Counted from the first letter of the stretch, positions 16,465 through 24,641 are shown. The stretch: 32,822 nt of DNA from Cryobacterium sp. (GCA_019638935.1 JAHBSW010000027.1:1-32822), one strand, 5' to 3'. The notes: a model not told the origin generated them from the letters alone. Program-made: numbers and translations.

Positions 16465-17658
16465 CTACAGCCGCTCGATGATCGTGGCGTTGGCCATGCC
16501 GCCGCCCTCGCACATGGTCTGCAAGCCGTAGCGGCCGCCCGTTGCCTCGAGATAGCTGAGCAGCGTGCCGAGCAGGCGTGTGCCGGATGAGCCGAGCGCG
16601 TGTCCCAGCGCGATCGCGCCGCCGGAGGGGTTGAGCTTGGCGGGGTCGGCATCGAGCTCGTGCGCCCACGCGAGCGGCACCGACGCGAATGCCTCGTTGA
16701 CCTCGTAGGCGTCGAGGTCGCCGAACGTGAGGCCTGAGCGCTCGAGAATCTTGTGGGTTGCGGGAATCGGCCCCGTCAGCATCATCAGCGGATCGTCGCC
16801 GACGACCGAGAAGCTGTGGAACCGGGCTCGCGGGGTGAGCCCCAGTTCGACGGCCTTCGCCTCGCTCATGATGAGAGCGGCGGATGCGCCATCCGTCAGC
16901 GGCGAGGAGCTGCCGGGGGTGATGTGCCACTCGAGCTCGGGAAAGCGAGCGCGCATCTCATCGTTGGCGAACGCGGGGCTCAGACCGGCGAGACCCTCTG
17001 CCGTGGTGCTTGCGCGCACCGTCTCGTCGCGGTCGACGATCACCTCGTTGCCGTCGGCACCGGGAACGCGCACGGGTATCAGCTCGCGGGCGAACGCCCC
17101 CGATTCGGCCGCGGCCGCCGCGCGACGGTGCGACTCGGAGGAGAACTCGTCGAGCTGCGCGCGGGTCAAGCCCCACTTGTGAGCGATCAGCTCGGCCGAG
17201 ACGCCTTGGTTGACGAGATCCTCGGGAAAGTGCCTGCGCAGCTCCGAGCCGAACGGCGACTGTCCGGCCAAAGCGCTGCCGAGGGGAACCCGGCTCATCG
17301 ACTCGACGCCACCGGCGATGACAATGTCGTACTGGCCCGCGATGACGCCCTGCGCGGCGAAGGTCGCCGCCTGCTGACTCGACCCGCACTGGCGGTCGAT
17401 CGTCGCCGCGGGAACCGAGGCGTCGAACCCGGCCGAGAGCACCGCGTTGCGTGCGATGTTGGTGCTCTGCTCGCCCACCTGACTCACGCATCCGATGAGA
17501 ACATCGTCGACCTGCTTCGAGTCGAGGCCGTTGCGCTCGAGCACCGAGGAGAGCACGCCCGCGAGCAGGTCGACGGGGTGGATGCCCGAGAGCGCCCCCC
17601 CGGGTTTGCCGCGACCGGATGCGGTGCGAACGACGTCGACGATCACTGCGGTGGTCAT
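16465..17658 (-). CDS. Acetyl-CoA acetyltransferase / 3-ketoacyl-CoA thiolase
   Basis: 397 residues. The nucleophile Cys91 lies in DRQCGSSQQAA, the catalytic His353 in GHALGSSGTRLL and the second Cys383 in TMCEGGGMANA. NEAFASVPLAWA and GIHPVDLLAGVL are further thiolase landmarks. It cleaves 3-ketoacyl-CoA with CoA, releasing acetyl- or propionyl-CoA. The start at 17658 is set by AAGGAG eight bases upstream and by the thiolase opening TTAVIVDVVRTASG; an upstream in-frame extension lacks family sequence. It is the last gene of the minus-strand beta-oxidation operon. The sequence resembles steroid and side-chain thiolases of actinobacteria (FadA5-like) by memory, not by search. Confidence 0.93.
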   Translation of the reverse strand: MTTAVIVDVVRTASGRGKPGGALSGIHPVDLLAGVLSSVLERNGLDSKQVDDVLIGCVSQVGEQSTNIARNAVLSAGFDASVPAATIDRQCGSSQQAATFAAQGVIAGQYDIVIAGGVESMSRVPLGSALAGQSPFGSELRRHFPEDLVNQGVSAELIAHKWGLTRAQLDEFSSESHRRAAAAAESGAFARELIPVRVPGADGNEVIVDRDETVRASTTAEGLAGLSPAFANDEMRARFPELEWHITPGSSSPLTDGASAALIMSEAKAVELGLTPRARFHSFSVVGDDPLMMLTGPIPATHKILERSGLTFGDLDAYEVNEAFASVPLAWAHELDADPAKLNPSGGAIALGHALGSSGTRLLGTLLSYLEATGGRYGLQTMCEGGGMANATIIERL

Positions 17659-17710
17659 GATGTGTCTCCTTGCGATGGTGGATCTGTGTGGATGCTCTGT
17701 CGTGCTCTGT

Positions 17711-18562
17711 TCAGTCGAGGAAGAAGTCACCCTCTAGATTCTCATCACTGCCCGATACCGCGTAGGGGGCGAAGTCGGTGACCCCGGCCTCTCGGAGAAC
17801 ATCGTCATCGATGAGCAGTTGGCCGGTGCGTTGGACGCTCGGGGCGCTGATGAGCTCATAGGCCGCATCCGCGACGATTGCAGGGAATCGTGACCGCATG
17901 ACGGTTTCCTCACCGCCGAGCAGGTTCGCGACGGCGTCGGTGGCGATCGTCGTGCGCGGCCAGAGCGAGTTGATTGCGATGCCCTTGTCCCTGAACTCAG
18001 CGGCGAGGCTCAGGGTCACCAGGCTCATGCCGTACTTCGACAGCAGGTAGCCCGGGAACTTCGCGAGCCAGTACTGACTGTCGAGATTCAGCGGGGGACT
18101 CAGCGTGACGACGTGGGGGTTCTCGGCCTGAAGCAGGTGGGGCAGGCATTCTCGCGTGAGCATGAAGGTTCCGCGCACGTTGATGTCCTGCATCAGGTCG
18201 TAGCGCGATGGTGCGAGTTCGAGCGTGCCGAGCGGCTGCAGCGCGCTGGCGTTGTTGACGCAGACATCGATGCCGCCGAAGGTCTCCACGGCCTTCGCGA
18301 CGACCTCGGCGATGCTCTCGTCACTGCGCACATCGCCGACGACGGGGAGCGCCCGACCTCCCGCAGCCTCGATCTGCTCGGCGGCGTCGAAGATCGTGCC
18401 TGACAGCTTTGCGTTCGGCTCGGCAGTCTTGGCGAGCAGCACGATGTTCGCACCCTCCCTCGCCGCACGCAGCGCGATCGCGAGGCCGATGCCGCGGCTG
18501 CCGCCCGACATGACGATCGTCTTACCGCGCAGTGGCACTCGGTCTTTACCGACTGTGTTCAT
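17711..18562 (-). CDS. Short-chain dehydrogenase (HSDL2/hydroxysteroid-like)
   Basis: 283 residues. The cofactor motif is IVMSGGSRGIGLAIALRAA, followed by the NNAS segment VCVNNASALQPLG and a YxxxK catalytic pair in GYLLSKYGMSLV. The usual SDR serine region reads VTLSPPLNL, a form seen in hydroxysteroid-dehydrogenase-like-2 proteins and fatty-acid SDRs. The C-terminal tail after the Rossmann domain (LLIDDDVLREAGVTDFAPY) also fits that group. It probably oxidises a hydroxyacyl-CoA or an alcohol. The start at 18562 is chosen because sequence upstream of it is not SDR-like and overlaps the preceding gene; AAGGA overlaps the upstream stop. It sits 14 bases after the enoyl-CoA hydratase gene. Confidence 0.88.
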   Translation of the reverse strand: MNTVGKDRVPLRGKTIVMSGGSRGIGLAIALRAAREGANIVLLAKTAEPNAKLSGTIFDAAEQIEAAGGRALPVVGDVRSDESIAEVVAKAVETFGGIDVCVNNASALQPLGTLELAPSRYDLMQDINVRGTFMLTRECLPHLLQAENPHVVTLSPPLNLDSQYWLAKFPGYLLSKYGMSLVTLSLAAEFRDKGIAINSLWPRTTIATDAVANLLGGEETVMRSRFPAIVADAAYELISAPSVQRTGQLLIDDDVLREAGVTDFAPYAVSGSDENLEGDFFLD

Positions 18563-18576
18563 GGGTCTGACTGTCC

Positions 18577-19341
18577 TTACTGTTTCTGACGAGAGCGAGC
18601 GGCGAACTCGTTGATCACGGCCAATACGTCGGGATGCTGCGCCCCGGCTGCGAGCGTCCGCGCTTCGTCGGCGAGGTGCTCGGTGAAATCGCTCGAGCCG
18701 GCGCGGAGCAGTCGCTTCGTCTGCGCAAGCGCGCCCCCGGGAACCATCGCCAGTCGCGCCGCCAGCGCATCCGTCGCGGATTCGAGTTCGTCGTCGGTGA
18801 CGACCTCGCTTACGATGCCCCAGTCCTGGGCGGTTCGGGCGTCGAGCACGCGACCGGTGAGACACAGATCAAGCGCACGCTGCAGTCCGACGACACGGGG
18901 CAGGTGATACGAGACTCCGCTGTCGGTGCTCAGGCCGACACTGGCGAAAGCGGACAGGAAGCGAGAGCGATCAGTCGCCACAACGATGTCAGACGCAAGG
19001 CACAGACCGAGCCCGGCGCCGGCTGCAGCACCCCGTACGCTGGCGATGACGGGTGCTCCGAGGGACCGCAGTGCTCCGAGGAACTCATGGAACACTCCGG
19101 CGAGATCGCTCAGATACTGAGACGCACTCTCTGCCGCCGCCATCGCGTTGACGTCACCACCACCACAGAACACCGTGCCCTCGGCCCTGATCACGACGAC
19201 ACGAGCAGCCGATGTCTCAGGAGCGGTGATGGCCGCGAACAGTGCCTGGGCCAGTTCGAGGTCGAGAGTGTTCGCCGCCTCCGGTCGGTTGAGTGAGAGC
19301 GTCAGTCTGTGCTCGTCCCTTCGGACAATCAGTGATGCCAT
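18577..19341 (-). CDS. Enoyl-CoA hydratase/isomerase family protein lacking hydratase glutamates
   Basis: 254 residues of the crotonase fold. The oxyanion-hole segments are visible: FCGGGDVNAM and VRGAAAGAGLGLCLASDIVVA. The first catalytic Glu of hydratases (GGGxELA) is Gly here (GAGLGLC). The second (PE before the GxxPGxGG loop) is replaced in SAFASVGLSTDSGVSYHL. The Asp in TDSG matches the catalytic Asp of PaaG-type isomerases. It is therefore more likely a double-bond isomerase or a ring-processing crotonase than a hydratase. It lies three bases after the next crotonase gene in the operon. Confidence 0.88.
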   Translation of the reverse strand: MASLIVRRDEHRLTLSLNRPEAANTLDLELAQALFAAITAPETSAARVVVIRAEGTVFCGGGDVNAMAAAESASQYLSDLAGVFHEFLGALRSLGAPVIASVRGAAAGAGLGLCLASDIVVATDRSRFLSAFASVGLSTDSGVSYHLPRVVGLQRALDLCLTGRVLDARTAQDWGIVSEVVTDDELESATDALAARLAMVPGGALAQTKRLLRAGSSDFTEHLADEARTLAAGAQHPDVLAVINEFAARSRQKQ

Positions 19342-19344
19342 GGT

Positions 19345-20145
19345 CTATCGCCCCTTCCACTGCGGCGCGCGCTTCTCGACGAACGCCTGGGCGCCCTCTG
19401 CGGCGTCCTGCGATCCGAAGACCGTGTCGAACTCCTTCATCACGAGTTCCCACGCATCGGGGGTCCAGGTCGTGGAGTGTCCCTCGGCAGCGAGCACCTT
19501 CTTGCTCGCCTGAACGGCGACAGGCGCGTTCGCAGCGATCGTGTGCGCGAGCTCGAGAGCGGTCTGTTCGAGCAGCTCAGGAGCAACCACCTCGTTGACA
19601 AGCCCCCAGCGCAGGGCATCGGCTGCGCTCATGGGCTCGCCGGTGAAGATCATGCGGGCGCCGACCTTGGGCGGCAGTTGCTGCACGATTCGCGGAGCGC
19701 CGCCACCCGCGGCGAAGAGCCCCACCGTGACCTCGGGGAGCGCGAAGGATGCAGTGTCACTCGCCACGATGAGATCGCAGGCGAGAGCCAGCTCGAAGCC
19801 GCCGCCGAATGCGAAGCCGTTCACGGCCGCGATGAGGGGCTTGGGCGTGAAGTGACTCACGAAGCCGCCGAACCCCCACTCCGGGTTCTGGGCCGGAATC
19901 ACGGGCTCTCCCGCGGCAAAGGCCTTGAGGTCCTGGCCCGCGCAGAACGCGGGGCCTGTGCCCGTGAGCACCCCGACGCGAAGCTCACTGTCCCGGGTGA
20001 GCAGCTCGAGCGCGCGACCCAGGATGCTCGTGACCTCACTGTTGACCGCGTTGCGAGCGTCCGGACGATTGAGCGTCATCACGAGCACGTGGCCCGCTCG
20101 TTCGAGGCGCACCACGCCGTCTTCGATGAGAGTGCGGTCGGTCAC
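19345..20145 (-). CDS. Enoyl-CoA hydratase (crotonase family)
   Basis: 266 residues. The motifs are complete: MTLNRPDARNAVN, FCAGQDLKAF, the first catalytic Glu in GFAFGGGFELALACDLIVAS and the second in ALPEVTVGLFAAGGG. It should hydrate trans-2-enoyl-CoA to 3-hydroxyacyl-CoA. The start is the GTG at 20145, whose GTGA overlaps the stop of the upstream SDR (20142-20145), so the two are coupled. A much longer open frame upstream is a shadow of the SDR and etfA genes. The C-terminal FVEKRAPQWKGR is typical of the family. Confidence 0.92.
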   Translation of the reverse strand: MTDRTLIEDGVVRLERAGHVLVMTLNRPDARNAVNSEVTSILGRALELLTRDSELRVGVLTGTGPAFCAGQDLKAFAAGEPVIPAQNPEWGFGGFVSHFTPKPLIAAVNGFAFGGGFELALACDLIVASDTASFALPEVTVGLFAAGGGAPRIVQQLPPKVGARMIFTGEPMSAADALRWGLVNEVVAPELLEQTALELAHTIAANAPVAVQASKKVLAAEGHSTTWTPDAWELVMKEFDTVFGSQDAAEGAQAFVEKRAPQWKGR

Positions 20146-20900
20146 TGCGGCGCCATGCGGAGCGCGCCATCCATGCGGATGGTCTCGCCGTTGAGGTAGT
20201 CGTGCTCGGCGAGCATGACGACGAGCTGAGCGTACTCGTCGGGCCGAGCGAGGCGCTGGGGGAACGGAATGCCTGCAGCCAGGCTTGCGCCGACCTCGGG
20301 ACCGAGTGACGCGAGCATGGGAGTGTCCACGATGCCCGGGGCGATCGTGTTGACGCGGATGCCGTAGCGGGCGAGGTCGCGCGCGGCCGGCACGGTCATG
20401 CCCACCACGCCGCCCTTCGACGCCGAGTAGGCGATCTGGCCGATCTGGCCCTCGAACGCGGCGACCGAGGCGGTGTTGACGATGAGTCCGCGCTGACCGT
20501 TCTCGTCGGCCGACTGCTCGGCGATCACCGCTGCGGCGAGGTTGAGCACATTGAAGGTTCCGAGAAGGTTGACCTCGATCGTGCGACGGAACAGGTCGAG
20601 CTCGTGGCTTCCCTTCGACGAGAGGATGCGCCGAGCGGGAGCGATTCCCGCGCAGTTGACGACGAGTCGCAGCGGTGCGGCGGCACTGTCGATCGTGGCG
20701 AGGGCCGCAGAGATCTCGGCCTCGTTCGTGACGTCGGCAGCGACGAACCGGATGCGATCGGTCGCCGTCGCGGCGTCGACCGCCTTGGGCAGGTCGATGC
20801 CGAGAACGTGAGCACCAGCATCCGCGAGCCGTGTCGCGGTAGCGGCCCCGAGCCCCGAGGCGGCCCCGGTGACGAGGGCGGTGATTCCGGCAAGCTGCAT
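20142..20900 (-). CDS. SDR 3-hydroxyacyl-CoA dehydrogenase (HSD10-like)
   Basis: 252 residues. The cofactor motif ALVTGAASGLGAATATRLA is near residue 8, then NCAGIAPA, the Ser in VNTASVAAFEG, and YSASKGGVVGMTV with the catalytic Tyr and Lys. IRVNTIAPGIVDTPML follows. The sequence is close to type II 3-hydroxyacyl-CoA dehydrogenases (17-beta-HSD10), which oxidise 3-hydroxy-2-methylacyl-CoA and similar branched substrates with NAD. AAGGAG lies just before the ATG at 20900. The position between etfA and the hydratase gene fits the third step of beta-oxidation. Confidence 0.92.
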   Translation of the reverse strand: MQLAGITALVTGAASGLGAATATRLADAGAHVLGIDLPKAVDAATATDRIRFVAADVTNEAEISAALATIDSAAAPLRLVVNCAGIAPARRILSSKGSHELDLFRRTIEVNLLGTFNVLNLAAAVIAEQSADENGQRGLIVNTASVAAFEGQIGQIAYSASKGGVVGMTVPAARDLARYGIRVNTIAPGIVDTPMLASLGPEVGASLAAGIPFPQRLARPDEYAQLVVMLAEHDYLNGETIRMDGALRMAPQ

Positions 20901-20939
20901 GATTCTCCTTGACTGTGTGGTCTAAGCCCGGCGGGCGGT

Positions 20940-21908
20940 CTAATTCTTGCTTGCGACGGCGTCGATGAGCTGGGGGACGACGCTGAAGACGTCGCCCACG
21001 ATGCCGAAGTCGGCGACGTCGAAGATGGGGGCGTCGGCATCCTTGTTGATGGCGACGATCGTCTTCGCCGTCTGCATTCCGGCGCGGTGCTGGATCGCCC
21101 CCGAGATGCCGAGCGCGATGTAGAGGTCGGGCGAGACGGTGGTTCCGGTCTGGCCGACCTGATGGTTCGACGGGATCCATCCCGCGTCGACCGCGGCTCG
21201 GGATGCTCCCACCGCGGCCCCGAGCGCGTCGGCGAGCTGCTCGACGAGAACGAACTTGTCGGCGGCGCCGAGGCCGCGTCCCCCCGAGACCACCGTCTTG
21301 GCCTCGCGAAGCTCGGGACGCGATGACACCGCCTTCTCCTCGACGACCGAGTCGATGACGGCCGAGGCCGAACCATCGGCATCGAGCGCGACCGTCTTGA
21401 TCGCTGGGGTCGCGGTCGCAGAGGTGGCTTCGAATGCTCCCGGGCGAACGGTGACGACGACCGGACCGTCTTCCACCGTCGACTCCACCGTGTAGGCGCC
21501 GCCGAACACCGAGTGCGTCGCGACAAGACGGTCGCCGTCGCGCTTCAGGGCGACCGCATCAGCGAGGAGCGCAGCGCCCAGCCGAGCGACGAGCCGGCCC
21601 GCGATGTCTCGGCCATCCGTCGTTCCTTCGATGAGAACCGCGGAGGCGTCGTACTCCGCAGCCGCGGCGGCAAGTGCGGCAGCCTGCGGAGTCGCGAGCA
21701 GCGTTGCCGCACTCGCTGACTCAGCGATGAACACGTGCGCGGCACCGAGCTTCCCGAGCGTGTCGGCGACGGCGGCGCCCGACCCCGGAGAGACGGTGAC
21801 CACGGCGACGGGGGTGCCGATCGCTGCGGCGGCCGAGAGTGCTCCAGCGGGGTTGCTGCGAAGCTCGCCGCTGGCGGATGTTTCGACGAATACGAGAATG
21901 TTGGGCAT
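20940..21908 (-). CDS. etfA: Electron transfer flavoprotein alpha subunit
   Basis: 322 residues, full length. The C-terminal FAD-binding domain is clear: [37 protein letters not shown], and [20 protein letters not shown] followed by [10 protein letters not shown]. The N-terminal domain opens [18 protein letters not shown]. With EtfB it accepts electrons from the acyl-CoA dehydrogenase and passes them to the ETF:quinone oxidoreductase. GAGGA is six bases upstream of the ATG. It follows etfB by 20 bases. Being inside this operon suggests an ETF pair dedicated to the pathway, though a second chromosomal pair cannot be excluded. Confidence 0.96.
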   Translation of the reverse strand: MPNILVFVETSASGELRSNPAGALSAAAAIGTPVAVVTVSPGSGAAVADTLGKLGAAHVFIAESASAATLLATPQAAALAAAAAEYDASAVLIEGTTDGRDIAGRLVARLGAALLADAVALKRDGDRLVATHSVFGGAYTVESTVEDGPVVVTVRPGAFEATSATATPAIKTVALDADGSASAVIDSVVEEKAVSSRPELREAKTVVSGGRGLGAADKFVLVEQLADALGAAVGASRAAVDAGWIPSNHQVGQTGTTVSPDLYIALGISGAIQHRAGMQTAKTIVAINKDADAPIFDVADFGIVGDVFSVVPQLIDAVASKN

Positions 21909-21928
21909 TGTCTTCCTCAGCTTCGTGA

Positions 21929-22696
21929 TCAGATCAGGCGGTTGCTGGCGAGGAACTCGGCCAGTTGGGTAGCGGCGGTGCCGTCGTCGACGATCTTGAC
22001 CCCGGCTGTGCGTGCGGGGCGCTCGGCGACGGAGACGACAGTCGAACGTGCGCCGGAGTCGCCCACACCGAGTTCGGCCAGAGTGACTGTCGCGAGCGGC
22101 TTCTTCTTCGCGGTCATGATGCCCTTGAAGTTGGGAAAGCGACCCTCGGGTGCGCGTTCGGTGGCGGAGACCACCGCGGGCAGGTCGGCACGGGCTGTGA
22201 CGGTGCCGTACTCGGTGGCGCGGACGCCCGATACCGATGTCCCGTCGACCGTGAGCTCGCCGATCGAGGTGAGGGCGGCGACCCCGAGCGTCTCGGCGAG
22301 ACTCGACGCGAGCACTCCGCCACGTCCGTCGGTCGACTCGTTGCCGGCGACGACGAGATCGAAGCCCTCGCTCGCCACGGCCGCACCGATCACCGCGGTG
22401 GTGCGAGCCACGTCCGCTCCCGCGAGCGAGTCGTCGAGAACGTGGATCGCGCGATCCGCTCCCATTGCAAGCGCTTTTCGCAGTGCGTCGGTCGCCGAGC
22501 TCGGACCCATCGACAGTGCGACGACCTCGACCGATTTATCGGCATCCTTCTGCTGAAGCGCCGCCTCGAGCGCACGCTCGTTGATCTCATCGATGATCGG
22601 CTCCGATGCGTCGCGATCGAGCAAGCCCGTGGTGGTGTCGAGCTTGCGTTCGCCGAAGGTATCCGGCACTTGTTTGACGAGAACGACGATCTTCAC
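21929..22696 (-). CDS. etfB: Electron transfer flavoprotein beta subunit
   Basis: 255 residues. The opening MKIVVLVKQVPDTFGERKLD, EINERALEAALQQKD, ALAMGADRAIHVLDD and the AMP-site segment VVAGNESTDGRGGVLASSLAE are characteristic. The ETF beta recognition loop that docks onto dehydrogenases corresponds to PNFKGIMTAKKKPL near residue 190. The start is GTG 22696 with GGAG six bases before it. It lies 36 bases after the tetR stop and is probably on the same transcript. Confidence 0.96.
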   Translation of the reverse strand: MKIVVLVKQVPDTFGERKLDTTTGLLDRDASEPIIDEINERALEAALQQKDADKSVEVVALSMGPSSATDALRKALAMGADRAIHVLDDSLAGADVARTTAVIGAAVASEGFDLVVAGNESTDGRGGVLASSLAETLGVAALTSIGELTVDGTSVSGVRATEYGTVTARADLPAVVSATERAPEGRFPNFKGIMTAKKKPLATVTLAELGVGDSGARSTVVSVAERPARTAGVKIVDDGTAATQLAEFLASNRLI

Positions 22697-22732
22697 TGCT
22701 GACTCCTCGGATAGGGGGCTACTGGCTGCTGA

Positions 22733-23323
22733 TTACGGCTCGCGCGATGCGCTCACTCCCGCGACGATGAGATTCGCGAGGGCGAGGTAGGCGGCGGAGT
22801 CATCGAGGCTGGTGGCGTCTTCGATCTCGCCGCGGTGAATGGCCTCCATGACATGTCCGGCGACGGCACCCATGAAGACGGCTTCGGTTCTGCTCGTCTC
22901 GGGCACGGCCTCGAGCACCAGTTCGTGGAGTCTCTCGGCGGCGATCTGGGTGTTGCTCTGGTAGAGCTCGCGCGTGGGCGCGAACATGTCGAGGTCTTTG
23001 AAGAAGGTCTCGGATGCCGGTGCGAGCTCCTCCGAGATGGCGACGAGGTAGGCGCGAATGCGGTCGCTTCCCGGTGGAACGTCGGCGATGCGCTCCTCGA
23101 TGCGACGAGCTGCCCGGCGGAAGAACTTGCGTACAACGGCGACGATGATCTGCTCTTTGCTGTCGGCGACCGAGTAGAGGGTCGTCTTCGAGCACTTCAG
23201 CTCGGCGGCGAGCTCACCGATGCTCGTGTCGAAGAACCCATTGGCGAGAAAGATGTCGATGAGTCGTGCGATGAGGTCATCGCGTCGCGCTTCGCGTGCT
23301 CGGGAGATCGCCGTTACTGCCAT
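22733..23323 (-). CDS. TetR-family transcriptional regulator
   Basis: About 196 residues. The N-terminal helix-turn-helix runs RDDLIARLIDIFLANGFFDTS then IGELAAELKCSKTTLYSVADSKEQI, a classic TetR DNA-binding unit. The remaining helical domain would bind the effector, likely a pathway acyl-CoA. ATG 23323 is the chosen start; further upstream the frame has no family sequence. There is no ribosome site before this ATG. A TACTGT -10-like hexamer ends seven bases upstream of it, so the mRNA may be leaderless. The start codon touches a perfect operator palindrome, so autoregulation is expected. It heads the etf/beta-oxidation operon and is divergent from the acyl-CoA dehydrogenase gene. Confidence 0.93.
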   Translation of the reverse strand: MAVTAISRAREARRDDLIARLIDIFLANGFFDTSIGELAAELKCSKTTLYSVADSKEQIIVAVVRKFFRRAARRIEERIADVPPGSDRIRAYLVAISEELAPASETFFKDLDMFAPTRELYQSNTQIAAERLHELVLEAVPETSRTEAVFMGAVAGHVMEAIHRGEIEDATSLDDSAAYLALANLIVAGVSASREP

Positions 23324-23336
23324 ACTGTGCACAGTA
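23323..23336. promoter_or_regulatory. Perfect 14-bp palindrome, likely TetR operator 1
   Basis: TACTGTGCACAGTA is a perfect palindrome that includes the first base of the tetR start codon. On the minus strand it contains the candidate -10 TACTGT for a leaderless tetR transcript. Binding here would shut off tetR and the operon behind it. Confidence 0.75.
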
Positions 23337-23354
23337 CCACAGTCGGGTGTAGGG

Positions 23355-23368
23355 TACTGATTACGGTA
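23355..23368. promoter_or_regulatory. Imperfect palindrome, likely TetR operator 2
   Basis: TACTGATTACGGTA matches the neighbouring perfect site at 10 of 14 positions, with TACTG and AC-GTA half-sites kept. The two centres are 32 bases apart, about three helical turns, so bound dimers would lie on the same face. It is 22 bases upstream of the acyl-CoA dehydrogenase start. Confidence 0.6.
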
Positions 23369-23390
23369 TTTTTCGACGACACAGGAGACC

Positions 23391-24539
23391 ATGGTGCGGA
23401 TCACGCGGGTTCTGCCCTCAGACGAGGCAGTGGACCTCATCGCTCTCACTCGCGACCTCGCGACGAAGGAGCTTGCGCCTCGGGCGACAGCCGCCGAGCG
23501 GGATGCCGAGTTCCCCCGAGACATGTTCCTGCTGCTCGGCCGCGCGGGACTGTTGAGCCTGCCGTACTCCGAAGAGTTCGGCGGAGGGGAGCAGCCCGCG
23601 GAGACCTACCTTCAGGTGTTCGAGGAGATCGCCTACGCGTGGGCGAGCATCGGTGTCGGAACGAGCGTGCACGCGCTGACCTGCTTTCCGCTCGCGAACT
23701 ACGGCACCGAGGAGCAGAAGGCCAAGTGGCTGCCCGACATGCTCTCGGGTGAACTGCTAGGGGCTTATTGTCTCTCCGAGCCGCACGCCGGCTCCGACCC
23801 CGCCGCCATGCGCACCCGCGCCACCCGCGACGGCGACAGCTACATCATCAACGGCGCCAAGGCGTGGATCAGCCACGGCGGCCACGCCGACTTCTACACC
23901 GTCATGGCGCGCACGAGCGATGACGGCGGCAAGGGCATCTCCTGCTTTCTCGTTCCCGCCGATGCGGAGGGCCTCACTGCGGCATCCCCCGAGAACAAGA
24001 TGGGGCTGACGGGTCTCGTGACTACCACCATGAACTTCGACAGTGTGCGCGTCGACGCCGACCGCCGCATCGGCGAGGAGGGACAGGGGCTCGCGATCGC
24101 ACTCTCGGCACTCGACTCGGGTCGGCTGGGGATCGCCGCCGTTGCCACGGGGCTCGCTCAGGCAGCCCTCGACGTGGCGATCGACTATGCCAAGACACGG
24201 GAGACCTTCGGCAAGCCGATCATCCAGCACGACGGGCTCGCGTTCATGCTCGCCGACATGGCCGCCGCCGTCGAGACCTCGCGAGCGGTCTACCTCGCCG
24301 CCGCTCGGCTCAAGGACCGTGGCCAGCCCTTCGGCCGCGAGGCATCCATTGCCAAGCTCGTGTCGACCGACAACGCCATGAGGGTGGCGACGGATGCGGT
24401 GCAGGTGCTCGGTGGAGCCGGCTACACCCGCGACTTTCCCGCCGAGCGCTACATGCGCGAGGCGAAGGTCATGCAGATCTTCGAGGGCACCAACCAGATC
24501 CAGCGGCTCGTCATCGCGCGGCACCTGGCCAAGGCGTAA
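23391..24539 (+). CDS. Acyl-CoA dehydrogenase
   Basis: 382 residues of the FAD acyl-CoA dehydrogenase family. The FAD and substrate signature AYCLSEPHAGSDPAAMRTRA and the strand AKAWISHGG are present. DSGRLGIAAVATGLAQAALD and QVLGGAGYTRDFPAERYMRE follow. The catalytic base is Glu365 in QIFEGTNQIQR, the position used by short/medium-chain and glutaryl-type enzymes. It makes the 2-enoyl-CoA and hands electrons to the ETF encoded across the divergent promoter. AGGAG precedes the ATG at 23391. Two TetR-type operators lie between it and tetR. It ends just before a palindromic repeat. Confidence 0.95.
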   Translation: MVRITRVLPSDEAVDLIALTRDLATKELAPRATAAERDAEFPRDMFLLLGRAGLLSLPYSEEFGGGEQPAETYLQVFEEIAYAWASIGVGTSVHALTCFPLANYGTEEQKAKWLPDMLSGELLGAYCLSEPHAGSDPAAMRTRATRDGDSYIINGAKAWISHGGHADFYTVMARTSDDGGKGISCFLVPADAEGLTAASPENKMGLTGLVTTTMNFDSVRVDADRRIGEEGQGLAIALSALDSGRLGIAAVATGLAQAALDVAIDYAKTRETFGKPIIQHDGLAFMLADMAAAVETSRAVYLAAARLKDRGQPFGREASIAKLVSTDNAMRVATDAVQVLGGAGYTRDFPAERYMREAKVMQIFEGTNQIQRLVIARHLAKA

Positions 24540-24541
24540 TC

Positions 24542-24637
24542 CGCTGGTCGAGTAGCGCGCGAAGCGCGCGTATCGAGACCTGACCTTTGCGGACAGTGGG
24601 CCTCGGTACGCCGCCTGCGGCGGCTACTCGACCAGCG
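24542..24637. repeat. Palindromic intergenic repeat with nested hairpins
   Basis: The outer arms CGCTGGTCGAGTAGC (24542-24556) and its exact complement (24623-24637) are perfect over 15 bp. Each flank has an inner hairpin (GCGCGC-GAA-GCGCGC and GCCGCC-TGC-GGCGGC). A further inner pairing, CGTATCGAGACC with GGCCTCGGTACG, matches at 10 of 12. The element exactly fills the gap between the convergent stops of the acyl-CoA dehydrogenase and nucleoside hydrolase genes. It resembles the GGTCGAGTAGC...TATCGAGACC repeats I recall as widespread in Microbacteriaceae. It may be a REP/MITE-like element that also works as a bidirectional terminator. Confidence 0.85.
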
Positions 24638-24641
24638 AGTA

